A DNA stretch of 64,000 bases from Deltaproteobacteria bacterium. Lineage in GTDB: Bacteria; Myxococcota_A; UBA9042; PHBI01. Positions 8,224 to 16,860 of the stretch are shown piece after piece (the stretch's first letter is position 1; each line of letters begins with the position of its first letter). The notes under the pieces were generated by a model, which was not told the origin of the DNA, ran no database searches, and worked only from the letters and a program-made list of their open reading frames with translations. Location: the NCBI GenBank assembly GCA_011526585.1, contig WYBB01000151.1:46522-110521 (forward strand), read 5' to 3'. A program made the translations under genes and the position numbers.

Positions 8224-9978
8224 TCATGCCGTGCCGGTGAGCGCGCGGGCCTGCTCGACCCACTGCTCACGCTTGATCTTGTCGACGGAGATCTTGAGCA
8301 GGTCCGCCACCGCCAGGAGGTCGGACTCGGAGAGCCCCGCCATCTGGATCCAGGTCATGATGCCCGCGCTCTTGAGGCGCTTCTCCGTCGCCGGCCCGAT
8401 CCCCCGGATCTCCTTGAGATCGTCGGAGGCCCCGGCGGGCGCCGGCGCGACCGTCAGCTTGAGCTCGGGCGCGGCGTCGATCTGGCCGACCAGGTCGGCG
8501 AGCGAGATCGCCACCGTCGACTCGTTCGCCTCGATCGCGGCCGGCGGCTCGGGGGCGGTCGGCGGGGGAGAGGCCGGGCGCTGATCGATCTGCGCGACCA
8601 GGGTGTCGAGCGAGAGCGCCACCGTCGACTCCGACTCCGGCGGGGGCGGCGGCGACGCCGGCTTGGGGGCGGGTGCAGGCGCGGCGGCCGGCTTCGCGGG
8701 CGCGACGGGCGCCGCCGGGCGCTGATCGATCTGCGCGACCAGGCTGTCGAGCGAGAGCGCCACCGTCGACTCCGACTCCGGCGGCGGCGGCGGCGAGGGC
8801 GGCTTGGGAGCGGGTGCAGGCGCGGCGGCCGGCTTCGCGGGCGCGGGGGGCGTGGCCTTCTGGTCGATCTGACCGACCAGATCCGCCAGCGAGATCGCGA
8901 CCGTCGACTCCGACTCGGGGGCGGCCGGCGCGGGCGGCGGCGAGACCTTCTTGGCCGGCGCGGGGGCCGCGGCCGGAGCTGGGCTCGGCGCGGACGCGGG
9001 CTTGGCAGGGGGCGGCGTGGGGGGCGCAGCCTTCTGGTCGATCTGATCGACCAGATCCGCCAGCGAGACCGCGACCGTCGACTCACCCACATCGTCCGCG
9101 GGCGGCGGTGGCGGGGTCGCGGGCTTCGCGGGCGCGGCGACGGCCGGCGCGGCGGGCTTGTTCGCCTCGGGGCGCGGCTTGACGGTGGAGATCGGGGTGA
9201 GGCCGCTCTGCGGCTTGCCCGTGCCTTCGCCGCCGGCGAGGGCGAGCTTGTGCTGCGTCGCCTGCAGGTCGCGCGTGAGCTTGTCGATCGCGGCGTCCTG
9301 CTCTTCGAGGGCCTGCTCGGCCGACTCGTAGGCGGCGCGCAGCCCGGTGACCTCCTCGTTGAGGCGCGCGATGATCGCGTCCTTCTCGCTGGAGGTCGTC
9401 GGGGCCGCACCGTCGGTGGCGATCAGGGTCTGGCGCAGCTCGGCGTTCTCGCGCTCGAGGTCGCGCAGGCGCTGCGCGTCGGGCTGTGCCGCGGCCTGCG
9501 CCGCTTCGAGGTCGGTCTTGAGCTTGGCGATGAGGCGGTCGCGATCGGCGAGCTTGTCGTCGAGCTCGGAGCCGGGCATCACGCCGCCGGCGACGCGCTG
9601 CAACTCGGCGTCGCGCTGGAGGAGCTGGCTCTCGAGGGCGCTGATGCGCTGGTCGCGCTTGTCGAGCTCGGCGGCGGTCTCGACGCGGTAGCGCGAGAGA
9701 TCGTCGAGCTGGTGCGAGAGCTCGGCCACCTTGGTGTCGCGCTCCTGCAGGCGATCGTTGAAGTTCGTCTCCTTGGCCTCGAGCTCGAGGATGCGCCCCT
9801 CGGCCTTCTTGCGCGCGTCGCGCTCGGCCTTGAGCTCGCCCTCGACCTTGGGGTTGGCAGCGTGGGACGCCGCGACGGCCGGCTTCTTGCCGAGCCCGAA
9901 CAGCGCCCAACCGATGACGAGCCCGAGCACCGCCGCACCCGCCAAGAGGACGATGATCTCCGTTGCGAGATATCCCAT
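8224..9978 (-). CDS. Membrane-anchored coiled-coil protein with five STVA motifs and C-terminal helix-hairpin-helix
   Basis: The start is the ATG at 9978, 2 bp after the stop of the BON-OmpA gene, so translation is probably coupled (584 aa). There is one N-terminal membrane helix (about 5-27), then a long charged coiled coil (about 40-235, with LERENAELRQ-type heptads). A Pro/Ala-rich region follows with five copies of a short motif, ESTVA(V/I/L)SL(A/D)xLVxQID. The C-terminus (about 520-584) contains DLKEIRGIGPATEKRLKSAG, a helix-hairpin-helix fold seen in the H3TH/COG3743-like family that may bind DNA or protein. The topology suggests a cytoplasm-facing scaffold at the inner membrane. The function is not known; in each motif the Thr is followed at +3 by Val/Ile/Leu, the pattern that FHA domains recognise when phosphorylated. 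Confidence 0.75.
   Translation of the reverse strand: MGYLATEIIVLLAGAAVLGLVIGWALFGLGKKPAVAASHAANPKVEGELKAERDARKKAEGRILELEAKETNFNDRLQERDTKVAELSHQLDDLSRYRVETAAELDKRDQRISALESQLLQRDAELQRVAGGVMPGSELDDKLADRDRLIAKLKTDLEAAQAAAQPDAQRLRDLERENAELRQTLIATDGAAPTTSSEKDAIIARLNEEVTGLRAAYESAEQALEEQDAAIDKLTRDLQATQHKLALAGGEGTGKPQSGLTPISTVKPRPEANKPAAPAVAAPAKPATPPPPPADDVGESTVAVSLADLVDQIDQKAAPPTPPPAKPASAPSPAPAAAPAPAKKVSPPPAPAAPESESTVAISLADLVGQIDQKATPPAPAKPAAAPAPAPKPPSPPPPPESESTVALSLDSLVAQIDQRPAAPVAPAKPAAAPAPAPKPASPPPPPESESTVALSLDTLVAQIDQRPASPPPTAPEPPAAIEANESTVAISLADLVGQIDAAPELKLTVAPAPAGASDDLKEIRGIGPATEKRLKSAGIMTWIQMAGLSESDLLAVADLLKISVDKIKREQWVEQARALTGTA
8476..9090 (-). repeat. Five in-frame copies of a 16-18 residue motif in the HhH protein
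   Basis: Reading the minus strand, five units of ESTVAxSLxxLVxQID are separated by Pro/Ala-rich linkers of variable length. Two linkers (with KPAAAPAPAPKPxSPPPPP) are nearly identical, which indicates recent duplication. Hydrophobic and acidic positions are conserved while linkers vary, as expected for a binding motif array. Confidence 0.7.
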
Positions 9979-9980
9979 GA

Positions 9981-10919
9981 TCACTCCACCGTGATGTTGA
10001 ATTCGACGCGCTGGTTGAGCAGGCGCGTGTCCGGGGTTCGGCCGTAGCGCATGTTGCGATAGCCCAGGCCCGCGTACTTGAAGCGCTCGGGATCCATGCC
10101 GAGATCGACCAGCATCTTGTGCACCTGGTAGGCACGCTGGCGCGTGAGCATCTTCAGGCGGTCGGGATCGCCGTAGTCGTCGTGGTAGCCCTCGATGACG
10201 CCGGTCGCGGTCGGGCAGCGCTGGAGCACAGCGTAGATCGCCTTGACCTTGTCCTCGCCCTCGGGGAGGAGGCGGCCGGTGTTCGACTTGAAGGTGATGC
10301 GCTTGTCGCCTTCGATCATGTCCTGGATGATCGCCTGGCACTGAGCCGCCGTGAGCGCGCCGCCCGGATCGACCGGCGCGGACGGCGCGGTCGGGGCGGT
10401 GTCGGCGGCGGCGACCTCGGGCGCGGACGGGGCGGTGTCGGCGGCGGCGACCTCGGGCGCGGCGGCGGTGGTGTCCGCGGGCGCGACCTCCGCCGGCTCG
10501 GGCGCGGCGTCCGCGCTGGGGCCGGCGTCGGCGGTGGGACCCGGCCCGCCCGCGTCGTCCTCGGCCACCCCGGCGTCGGCCGCGGGCGGGTCGATGGGCG
10601 GCTCAGGTGGGGGGATCGGGATCGGCGCGGGCTGTCCGCCGCCGCCGATCTCGATGCGGTTGATGACCGACTTCACGCCGGAGAGGTCGGTCGCCAGCGC
10701 CTCGGCGGCGCGGCTGGCGGCCTCGTCGGCGACGGCGCCCTTGAGCACGAGGTCGCGCTGGCTCGCCTCGACGATCACGCCCGGGACCTTCGCCTGTAGC
10801 GCGGTCTGCGCGCGGGCCTCGAGCGCGGATTCGACGCGGCCGGGGTACTTGCGCACGGCGTACCAGCCCAACAAGACCAGGCATATCAGCGCCAGCGCGA
10901 TGATGATCGAACGCCACAT
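9981..10919 (-). CDS. BON plus OmpA domain envelope protein
   Basis: A 312-aa protein with one N-terminal membrane helix (about residues 4-22) and a BON domain (about 35-95: VIVEASQRDLVLKGAVADEA). An Ala/Pro/Asp linker follows, with repeated APEVAAADTAP units, and then a C-terminal OmpA-like domain (about 190-312). That domain includes ITFKSNTGRLLPEG, VIEGYHDDYGDPD and LLNQRVEFNITVE, matching the peptidoglycan-binding fold. BON domains bind phospholipid, so the protein may bridge inner membrane and peptidoglycan, as in mycobacterial ArfA. It is the first gene of the minus-strand operon with the HhH and CYTH genes; 84 bp separate it from the membrane protein gene upstream. Confidence 0.85.
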   Translation of the reverse strand: MWRSIIIALALICLVLLGWYAVRKYPGRVESALEARAQTALQAKVPGVIVEASQRDLVLKGAVADEAASRAAEALATDLSGVKSVINRIEIGGGGQPAPIPIPPPEPPIDPPAADAGVAEDDAGGPGPTADAGPSADAAPEPAEVAPADTTAAAPEVAAADTAPSAPEVAAADTAPTAPSAPVDPGGALTAAQCQAIIQDMIEGDKRITFKSNTGRLLPEGEDKVKAIYAVLQRCPTATGVIEGYHDDYGDPDRLKMLTRQRAYQVHKMLVDLGMDPERFKYAGLGYRNMRYGRTPDTRLLNQRVEFNITVE

Positions 10920-11003
10920 ATCGATGTTCTTCCGAGCACGTGCGAAGGGGCAGGCCTTCGCCGAGGACGCTACGGACTCCTCGAATGGGAATCCCCGACG
11001 GCA

Positions 11004-12692
11004 TCAGTTGTGGGGGAGAGCGGGCCGCTTGTCCAGTGGTGCCGGCCCGGCGAGGTTCCACAAGGCGACCACGAGGCCGGGGCGCGCGTCGCGGAAGACC
11101 TCGCGCGCGGCGGCGAGGCGCGCTTCGAGCGCGGGCGGGGGCGAGGCGCCGGTCGCCGTCGACGAGATGACGAGGTCGGCCTCGTCGAGGGTGCCGACGT
11201 GCAGATCGAGGGACATGCCCTCGCGCGCGGCCTCGAGCGCGGGCGCGAGGTCTTCGCCGCGCGGCGCGGCGGCGATGATCGGCCAGGGGCGCGAGGCGGC
11301 GGCGGCGCGGATGAGCGCGAGCGGGAGCGGCGCGCGGAGCTCGGCCCCGGTCTGGCGCGCCATGCCGAAGGTGGTGCCGCGCGCGGCCTGCATGAGCGGA
11401 GCGATGAGCAGCAGGGTGACGAGCAGCGCGGCGCGGGCGTTGGGCGAGAGCGCGGCGAGGCGACGCGCGAGCGACGACGAGGTCAGGCGGGGCAGCTGGC
11501 GCTCGATGTAGGCCGAGAGGGCGCCGGCGCCGTGGGCGGCCGTGATCGCCGTCGGTACCCAGAGGAGCGCGAGGAGGGAGTTGCGCGCGCCGAAGAGGCC
11601 GCCGTCGAGGGCGCCGACGACGAGCCAGGCGACGAGCGTGAGGATCGGGGTCCAGGCGCCGGCGCGACCGCGGAAGACCGCGGCGGCGAAGCCGACGAGC
11701 CAGAGCACGAGAATGGGCAGCGGGGTCCAGGCGACCCACTGCAAGACGGCGGTGAAGGCCTGGGCGCTCTTGCCGGCGGCCTGATCGAAGACCTGACCGA
11801 GCACCTCGTGCGGCGGGCTCTGGGTGGAGCCGAAATCGAGGAGCCAGGCGCCGAGGCGCTTGCCGGTCTCGTTCCAGAGCGCGGGCCAGAGCGCGACCAG
11901 CACGACGAGCGCGATGAGCGGCACGGCGAAGAGGAGGAGCGGCGCCGACGGCAGGGTGAGCGTGCCGCGGGGCGGCGGCGGCGTGGTGTCGCCGCCGGAG
12001 GGCCGCGCGTGCAGCGCCCAGGCGACGAGGATCACTGGCCACAGCACGAGCGCGCTCGGGTGGATGGCGAGCGCGAGCCCGACGAGGAGACCGAGGGCGA
12101 GCTGGGCGAGGAAGCCGCCGCGACGGCGCGCGACGCGCTCGAGCGCGAGGGCGAAGAGGGTCGAGACGAGGATGGCCGAGGCGCCGTGACCGGCCGAGAG
12201 CGCGGCGTCGATGAGGCCGGGGGTGCCGATGAGCGCGCCGATGGCGACGATCGGCACGATGAGGCGCTCGCGGCGGAGCGCCCAGAAGAGGCAGGCGAGC
12301 GCGAGCGCGACGGCCAGCGCCGAGGCGGTCGAGGCGCGCTCCAGGTTGGTGGCGTCGGCGCTGGTCGGCAGGACGCCGATGCCCAGGGCGCCGAGCCAGC
12401 GCGGCAGCGGGGCCTCGACGGCGGCGCGCTGGGCGGTGCGCTCGGGCGGCAGGCGCTGGAGGCGGGGGTTTTCGGGCGTGGTCGAGAAGCCGCTGCGCAG
12501 GCGCTCGCCGAGCGGGGCGTCGGGCGCGTGCTCGGACGGGGCGAGGCGCTCGGTGAGGAGCCTGGCGCCGAGGAGCGCGTCGGCCTCCTCGGCGGTGAGC
12601 GCGCGCGGCATGGTGCCGAGCGCCGGCAGGGCGAGGCGCAGGGCGATGAAGAGGGCGAGCCCGCCGAGGGCGACGTGCCAGGATCGGATCAC
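11004..12692 (-). CDS. Polytopic membrane protein, possibly GT-C/GT39-like glycosyltransferase
   Basis: The GTG at 12692 (562 aa) is the likeliest start because a membrane helix (HVALGGLALFIALRLALPAL) begins right after it. About ten hydrophobic segments follow, for example ALAVALALACLFWAL, LIVPIVAIGALIG, LLLFAVPLIALVVLVALWP and ALLVTLLLIAPL. The N-terminal loop (LTAEEADALLGARLL) and the periplasmic-loop pattern resemble GT-C fold lipid-linked sugar transferases (PMT/GT39), but a clear catalytic acidic signature is not recognised. The C-terminal 110 residues are soluble. It is divergent from the lipoprotein-like gene at 12970. Function is uncertain. Confidence 0.7.
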   Translation of the reverse strand: MIRSWHVALGGLALFIALRLALPALGTMPRALTAEEADALLGARLLTERLAPSEHAPDAPLGERLRSGFSTTPENPRLQRLPPERTAQRAAVEAPLPRWLGALGIGVLPTSADATNLERASTASALAVALALACLFWALRRERLIVPIVAIGALIGTPGLIDAALSAGHGASAILVSTLFALALERVARRRGGFLAQLALGLLVGLALAIHPSALVLWPVILVAWALHARPSGGDTTPPPPRGTLTLPSAPLLLFAVPLIALVVLVALWPALWNETGKRLGAWLLDFGSTQSPPHEVLGQVFDQAAGKSAQAFTAVLQWVAWTPLPILVLWLVGFAAAVFRGRAGAWTPILTLVAWLVVGALDGGLFGARNSLLALLWVPTAITAAHGAGALSAYIERQLPRLTSSSLARRLAALSPNARAALLVTLLLIAPLMQAARGTTFGMARQTGAELRAPLPLALIRAAAASRPWPIIAAAPRGEDLAPALEAAREGMSLDLHVGTLDEADLVISSTATGASPPPALEARLAAAREVFRDARPGLVVALWNLAGPAPLDKRPALPHN

Positions 12693-12773
12693 GCGCGGAC
12701 CGTGGCACGGGCGCCGGGCAGCGGCAAGCGCGGCGAGCGCCGGGGCGGTGGCGGTCGGTGGCGGTGAGCGACA

Positions 12774-12831
12774 TTGACAGGGCGGGCCGCGAGCGCTATC
12801 AACCGGCACCGTCGGGCGGAAGGTCCGCCCG
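12774..12831 (+). promoter_or_regulatory. Sigma70-like promoter and leader hairpin
   Basis: TTGACA (12774-12779), a 17-bp spacer and TATCAA (12797-12802) form a good vegetative promoter on the plus strand. Just past the expected start site a perfect hairpin, CGGGCGGA/TCCGCCCG with loop AGG, lies at 12813-12831. It probably drives the lipoprotein-like gene and possibly rne/rng-serS. The rest of the 277-bp spacer (12693-12969) shows nothing else recognisable. Confidence 0.5.
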
Positions 12832-12969
12832 AGATCGAACACATCAGGGTCACGCACGCACGCGGACGCCGGGTCGGGGATCGACCCAGGGCGAGCGGGA
12901 GTGCGGGCTCGGACGTGGCCCGGGCGAGCGCGGCGACGCGGCCCCGGTCCCACATGAGATCCAAAGACG

Positions 12970-13587
12970 TTGTCCTCGTCGCGATGCCCTCGACCGCTTC
13001 TGCCGGGCCCCCGAGCCAATTGGCTCGGTGTCTTGTGGCTCGTCGGGGTGGGGCTCGCCGGATGCGGGGACGAGGTCGTGTGTCCCGCGGGGACGGCAGG
13101 ATCGCCGTGTCGCTTCACGGACGGCGCGGGTGACCCGCCGTCCTTGTTGCCGCCCCTGCATGCAGGTGATGTGGTCGATGCCGATGGGGCTGGCGACGGT
13201 GACGTCGCCGATGGAGATGGAAGTGGCGACGTCGAAGAGGTCGACGGCGCCGAGATGAACGAGGGCCCCGATGCCGAACCCGCCGACGACGCCGTCCCGA
13301 TGGATGGCGAGGTCGACGCCGAACCGGGCGATGCGCGCACGGAAGAGGACGGTGAGGCGAGGGCCCATGACGAGACACCGGACGTCCTGCTCGCAGGCGG
13401 GCCCGCGATCTGGTCGAGCACGCTCGACCGGCGGTCGCGGGGTGATTCCGCGCTGTGCCTCGCCGATGACGCCGACGATCGAATGGGCGCGCGACCACGA
13501 ATGAGTGGCGAGCGCGAGCGGAGACGAGCCGGGGTGACCGGATCTCTGCGCGATGACGATCGTCCGGCGCGACGAGCGCGTGTCTGA
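12970..13587 (+). CDS. Putative acidic lipoprotein, uncertain start, possibly decaying
   Basis: The frame open from a TTG at 12970 encodes a hydrophobic signal segment ending in a lipobox (WLGVLWLVGVGLAGC). A Cys-containing stretch follows (VVCPAGTAGSPCRF), then an Asp/Glu-rich linker of about 70 residues (DVADGDGSGDVEEVDG), typical of myxobacterial surface lipoproteins. No ATG is in this frame. ATGs at 12954 and 12984 would join it if the C5 run at 13008-13012 had one base fewer. The last 60 residues are Arg-rich and lack family character. It may therefore be a frameshifted or truncated lipoprotein gene rather than an intact one. No homologue recognised. Confidence 0.45.
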   Translation: MSSSRCPRPLLPGPRANWLGVLWLVGVGLAGCGDEVVCPAGTAGSPCRFTDGAGDPPSLLPPLHAGDVVDADGAGDGDVADGDGSGDVEEVDGAEMNEGPDAEPADDAVPMDGEVDAEPGDARTEEDGEARAHDETPDVLLAGGPAIWSSTLDRRSRGDSALCLADDADDRMGARPRMSGERERRRAGVTGSLRDDDRPARRARV

Positions 13588-13601
13588 TGCACACGCGCCC
13601 G

Positions 13602-13618
13602 GCTCGGCCGGGCCGAGC
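13602..13618 (+). terminator. GC-rich hairpin after the lipoprotein-like gene
   Basis: GCTCGGCC-G-GGCCGAGC forms a perfect 8-bp stem with a single-base centre, 15 bp after the stop at 13587 and 30 bp before the rne/rng start. It has no T-tract; it could end upstream transcription or be part of the rne/rng leader. Confidence 0.4.
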
Positions 13619-13624
13619 GTCCGA

Positions 13625-13640
13625 GGTCTCCCTGGAGACC
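13625..13640 (+). promoter_or_regulatory. Hairpin that includes the ribosome binding site of the RNase gene
   Basis: GGTCTC (13625-13630) pairs with GAGACC (13635-13640) across the loop CCTG. The likely Shine-Dalgarno GGAGA (13634-13638), nine bases before the ATG at 13648, sits in the 3' arm, so the structure could limit translation. E. coli rne is autoregulated through its leader, but no homology to that leader is claimed. Confidence 0.4.
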
Positions 13641-13647
13641 GAAGACC

Positions 13648-16600
13648 ATGGCCGAAAAGCTGCTGATCAATGTCGCTCACGAGGAGACGCGCGTCGCGCT
13701 CGTCGAGTCGGGGCGTCTGTCGAATTTCGAGATCGTCACGAGCCGTGCCGACAACAACAAGGGCAACATCTACAAGGGGATCGTGCACCGCGTGAACGCC
13801 TCGCTGCAGGCGGCGTTCGTCGACTACGGCGCGGAGAAGCAGGGGTTCCTGCCGCTCGGTGAGATCATCCCGGAGCTGTATCCGAAGGGACAGCACAACA
13901 AGAAGCTCGCCATCCAGGACGTCTTGCACCAGGGCCAGGAGATCATGGTCCAGGTCGTCAAGGACGAGATCGGGCAGAAGGGCGCGGGGCTGACGACGGC
14001 GATCTCGATCGCCGGGCGCTCGCTGGCGCTGGAGGCGAACTCGGACAAGGCCGGCGTGTCGCGGCGACTCTCCGACGAGGACAGGAAGCGCCTCAAGAAG
14101 GAGATGAGCCAGCTCGAGGTGCCCGACGGGCACGGGATCATCATCCGCACGGCGGCGGCCGAGCAGGACTCGGGCACCATCCGCGACAACAAGAAGTACG
14201 TCGAGCAGCTCCTGGCCAAGGCGCACGAGCGCTTCCGGGCGCACAAGGGCCCGGGGCTCGTGCACCAGGAGCGCTCGCTGCCGCTCAGGGCGATCCGCGA
14301 CTACGTCAGCACGACGGTCGAGGAGATCCTGATCGACGACAAGGAGACCTGGGAGGAGGTGCGCAACTTCTGCACCGTGGTCGCGCCGGAGCTCGTCAAT
14401 CGGGTCAAGCTCTACGACGACCCGCGGCCGCTCTTTTCGCGCTTCCAGATCGAGGATCAGATCGACGACATCTTCGCGCGGCGGATCGACCTCGCGTCGG
14501 GTGGCTCGATCGTGATCGATCAGACCGAGGCGCTGGTCGCGATCGACGTGAACTCGGGGCGGGTCAAGACGGACGACATCGAGGACACGGCGCTCAAGAC
14601 GAACCTGGAGGCGGCGGCGGAGATCGCGCGCCAGCTGAAGATCCGCGACCGCGGCGGGCTGATCGTCGTCGACTTCATCGACATGCGCGAGCGCGACAAC
14701 ATCCGGCGCGTCGAAGACGCGGTGCGCGACGCGTTCAAGAGCGACAAGGCGAAGGTCAAGTTCACCAAGATCAGCGAGCTCGGGCTGATGGAGATCAGCC
14801 GGCAGCGGCTGCAGGGCTCGGTGATGCGCGGGTCGTTCACGCACTGCCCGGCGTGCGGCGGGACGGGGCAGATCCGCTCGGTCGAGTCGAGCGCGCTCTA
14901 TCTGCTGCGGCGCATGAAGGAGACCCTGCTGCGCGGCAACCACCAGCACCTCGAGGCGCGGATCCCCGTGGAGATCGCGAACTACCTGCTCAACCGCAAG
15001 CGGCGCGAGCTGGTCGACCTCGAGCGGCAGACGGGCACGTCGATCGAGGTGCGGGCGGAGGCGAGCTGCCCGCCGATGCAGGCCTACTTCGAGCTGATCT
15101 CGCGCACGTCCGCCGCGGGGCGGCGGCCCAAGCGCGTGCTGCAGAAGATCGACCTCGTCAGGAGCGAGGTCGAGCGCAGGGATCTCGAGGAGGGCGAGGA
15201 GGTCTCGATCGAGATCGCGGTGAGCGAGGAGGCCGAGACGAGCGTCTTCGCCGGGGCGCGCGCGGAGCTCGATGCGCAGAACCGGGCGCTGGAAGCGGAG
15301 ATGGCGCGCGCCAAGGAGATCGAGCGGGCGCAGAAGGAGGCGGACGAGTCGCTGCGGCGCGAGGCGGAGCTGAAGGCTCAGAAGGAGCTGCTGCTCGCCG
15401 AGGCGGAGCGGATCCGCGCGCTGGAGGAGGCGCGCTGGAAGGGCATGTCGATCTGGGGGCGGCTCAAGGCGTGGTTCGGCGGTGGCTTGCCGCCGCTCAA
15501 GCTGGAGGAGGCCGGGGCGGCGGGCGAGGGAGAGCGCGAGGACAAGGGCGGCCGCGACGAGCGGCGGCGGCGACGCGACCGGGACGAGCGCGACGAGCGG
15601 CGGCGGCGGCGCGAGCGCGGCGAGGGCGAGGGGCGCGAGGCCGGCGACAAGGGCGACAAGGGCGAGCGCCGCGACAAGGGCGAGCGCGGCGACAAGGGCG
15701 AGCGCGGCGACAAGGGCGAGCGCGGCGACAAGGGCGAACGCAGCGAGCGTCGTGACCGGGGAGAGCGCGGCGAGCGTCGCGACAAGGGCGAGCGAGCTGC
15801 CAGGAGAGAGCGCGACGGCGAGCTGCAGGAGGCCGGCGGCGCGACGAGCGCGGCGGCGGCGGGCGAGAGCGACGCCAAGAAGAAGCGGCGGCGGCGGCGG
15901 CGCGGCAAGGGCGGCGACGAGCTCGAGGGCGCGGTGAGCGAGGGAGCGGACAAGGCGCGCTCCGAGCGCGCGGAGCGTCCGGAGCGTCCGGAGCGTCCGG
16001 AGCGGGCCGAGCGTGCAGAGCGGGGGCGCGAGGCGGCGAGCGGCGGCGGCGCCCCGAGAGCCGAGGCTCAGCGTGAGCCCCGGCCGCAGGGGGAGACGCG
16101 TGCGCCCGCGGAGCCGAGGCGGCCGCGTGAGGCCCAGCCGGCGCGAGAGGGGAGCGCACCGCCGCCGGTTCCGGGCGCGGCGCTGAGCGCGCCACCGCCG
16201 GTGCCCACGGCGGGCGCGGCGGAGGCCGCCAAGGACGTGGTGGCGGCGCCGGCGGCGAAGCTGCCGAAGTTCGGGGCGATCGATCTGCGCGGTGGGACGC
16301 CGAAGGTGATCGCGCCGCGTCCGGCGCCGAGCCCGGCGGCTTCGAGCGAGCGCGGTGGTGCGGAGGGCTCGCCGGAGGTCGCGCCGGCGAAGGTCGAGAC
16401 ACCCAAGGTCGAGGTGCCCAAGGTCGAGGTGCCCAAGGCCGAGGTGCCCAAGGCCGAGGTCCCCAGGGTCGCGGCGAGCAAGGCTGCGGCGGCGAAGGTG
16501 GAGACGGCGGTGAGCGAGGCACCGGCAAGCGGTGAGGCGCGTGAAGACGCGGCGCCGAGCGCGCCGCCGACGCCGCCTGCGCGCGGCGCGAAGGCGAGTG

Positions 16601-16857
16601 CGGCGGCGGTGCGCGACGCCGGCGCCGCCGTCGAAGGTGAAGGCGAGGAGGCCGAGGGCGACGAGGAGCTCGACGGCGAGGAGGTCGAGGCCGAAGGCGG
16701 CGATGGCGACAAGAAGCGTCGGCGTGGGCGCGGGCGGCGCGGCGGACGCGGGCGGCGGCGCGAGGGCGAGGGCGGCGAGGCCGGCGGCGGTGAGGGTGGC
16801 GCGCGCGCGGCCGAGATGGCCGTGGCCGCGGCGCCGGCGGATGGGCCCAAGGAGTAG
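13648..16857 (+). CDS. Ribonuclease E/G family endoribonuclease with long disordered tail
   Basis: A 1,069-aa Rne/Rng protein. Residues 1-500 hold the catalytic part: an S1 RNA-binding domain (about 36-118), a 5'-sensor/RNase H-like region, and the DNase I-like domain. The Mg2+-binding aspartates are D300 (AIDVNSG) and D342 (IVVDFIDM), equivalent to E. coli D303 and D346, and the zinc-link cysteines are C400 and C403 (CPACGGTG). After residue 600 the protein is low complexity. It has Arg/Glu-rich stretches, (GDKGER)n repeats, PER repeats, (KVEVP)n repeats and a final Arg/Gly basic segment (KKRRRGRGRRGGRGRRR), plausibly RNA- or partner-binding like the E. coli degradosome scaffold but of different sequence. 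It ends 3 bp before serS. Confidence 0.92.
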   Translation: MAEKLLINVAHEETRVALVESGRLSNFEIVTSRADNNKGNIYKGIVHRVNASLQAAFVDYGAEKQGFLPLGEIIPELYPKGQHNKKLAIQDVLHQGQEIMVQVVKDEIGQKGAGLTTAISIAGRSLALEANSDKAGVSRRLSDEDRKRLKKEMSQLEVPDGHGIIIRTAAAEQDSGTIRDNKKYVEQLLAKAHERFRAHKGPGLVHQERSLPLRAIRDYVSTTVEEILIDDKETWEEVRNFCTVVAPELVNRVKLYDDPRPLFSRFQIEDQIDDIFARRIDLASGGSIVIDQTEALVAIDVNSGRVKTDDIEDTALKTNLEAAAEIARQLKIRDRGGLIVVDFIDMRERDNIRRVEDAVRDAFKSDKAKVKFTKISELGLMEISRQRLQGSVMRGSFTHCPACGGTGQIRSVESSALYLLRRMKETLLRGNHQHLEARIPVEIANYLLNRKRRELVDLERQTGTSIEVRAEASCPPMQAYFELISRTSAAGRRPKRVLQKIDLVRSEVERRDLEEGEEVSIEIAVSEEAETSVFAGARAELDAQNRALEAEMARAKEIERAQKEADESLRREAELKAQKELLLAEAERIRALEEARWKGMSIWGRLKAWFGGGLPPLKLEEAGAAGEGEREDKGGRDERRRRRDRDERDERRRRRERGEGEGREAGDKGDKGERRDKGERGDKGERGDKGERGDKGERSERRDRGERGERRDKGERAARRERDGELQEAGGATSAAAAGESDAKKKRRRRRRGKGGDELEGAVSEGADKARSERAERPERPERPERAERAERGREAASGGGAPRAEAQREPRPQGETRAPAEPRRPREAQPAREGSAPPPVPGAALSAPPPVPTAGAAEAAKDVVAAPAAKLPKFGAIDLRGGTPKVIAPRPAPSPAASSERGGAEGSPEVAPAKVETPKVEVPKVEVPKAEVPKAEVPRVAASKAAAAKVETAVSEAPASGEAREDAAPSAPPTPPARGAKASAAAVRDAGAAVEGEGEEAEGDEELDGEEVEAEGGDGDKKRRRGRGRRGGRGRRREGEGGEAGGGEGGARAAEMAVAAAPADGPKE
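15643..15741 (+). repeat. 18-bp tandem repeats encoding GDKGER in the RNase tail
   Basis: Consecutive near-identical units of GGCGACAAGGGCGAGCGC encode collagen-like GDKGER repeats. Shorter repeats follow in the same gene: 9-bp GAGCGTCCG units around 15975-16010 and 15-bp KVEVP-encoding units around 16395-16470. They are prone to slippage and probably vary in number between strains. Confidence 0.75.
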
Positions 16858-16860
16858 GCG

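Noticed and set aside
15643..15741. Regular short repeats resembling a CRISPR array
   Set aside because: Units are contiguous without spacers and encode GDKGER in frame inside the RNase gene.
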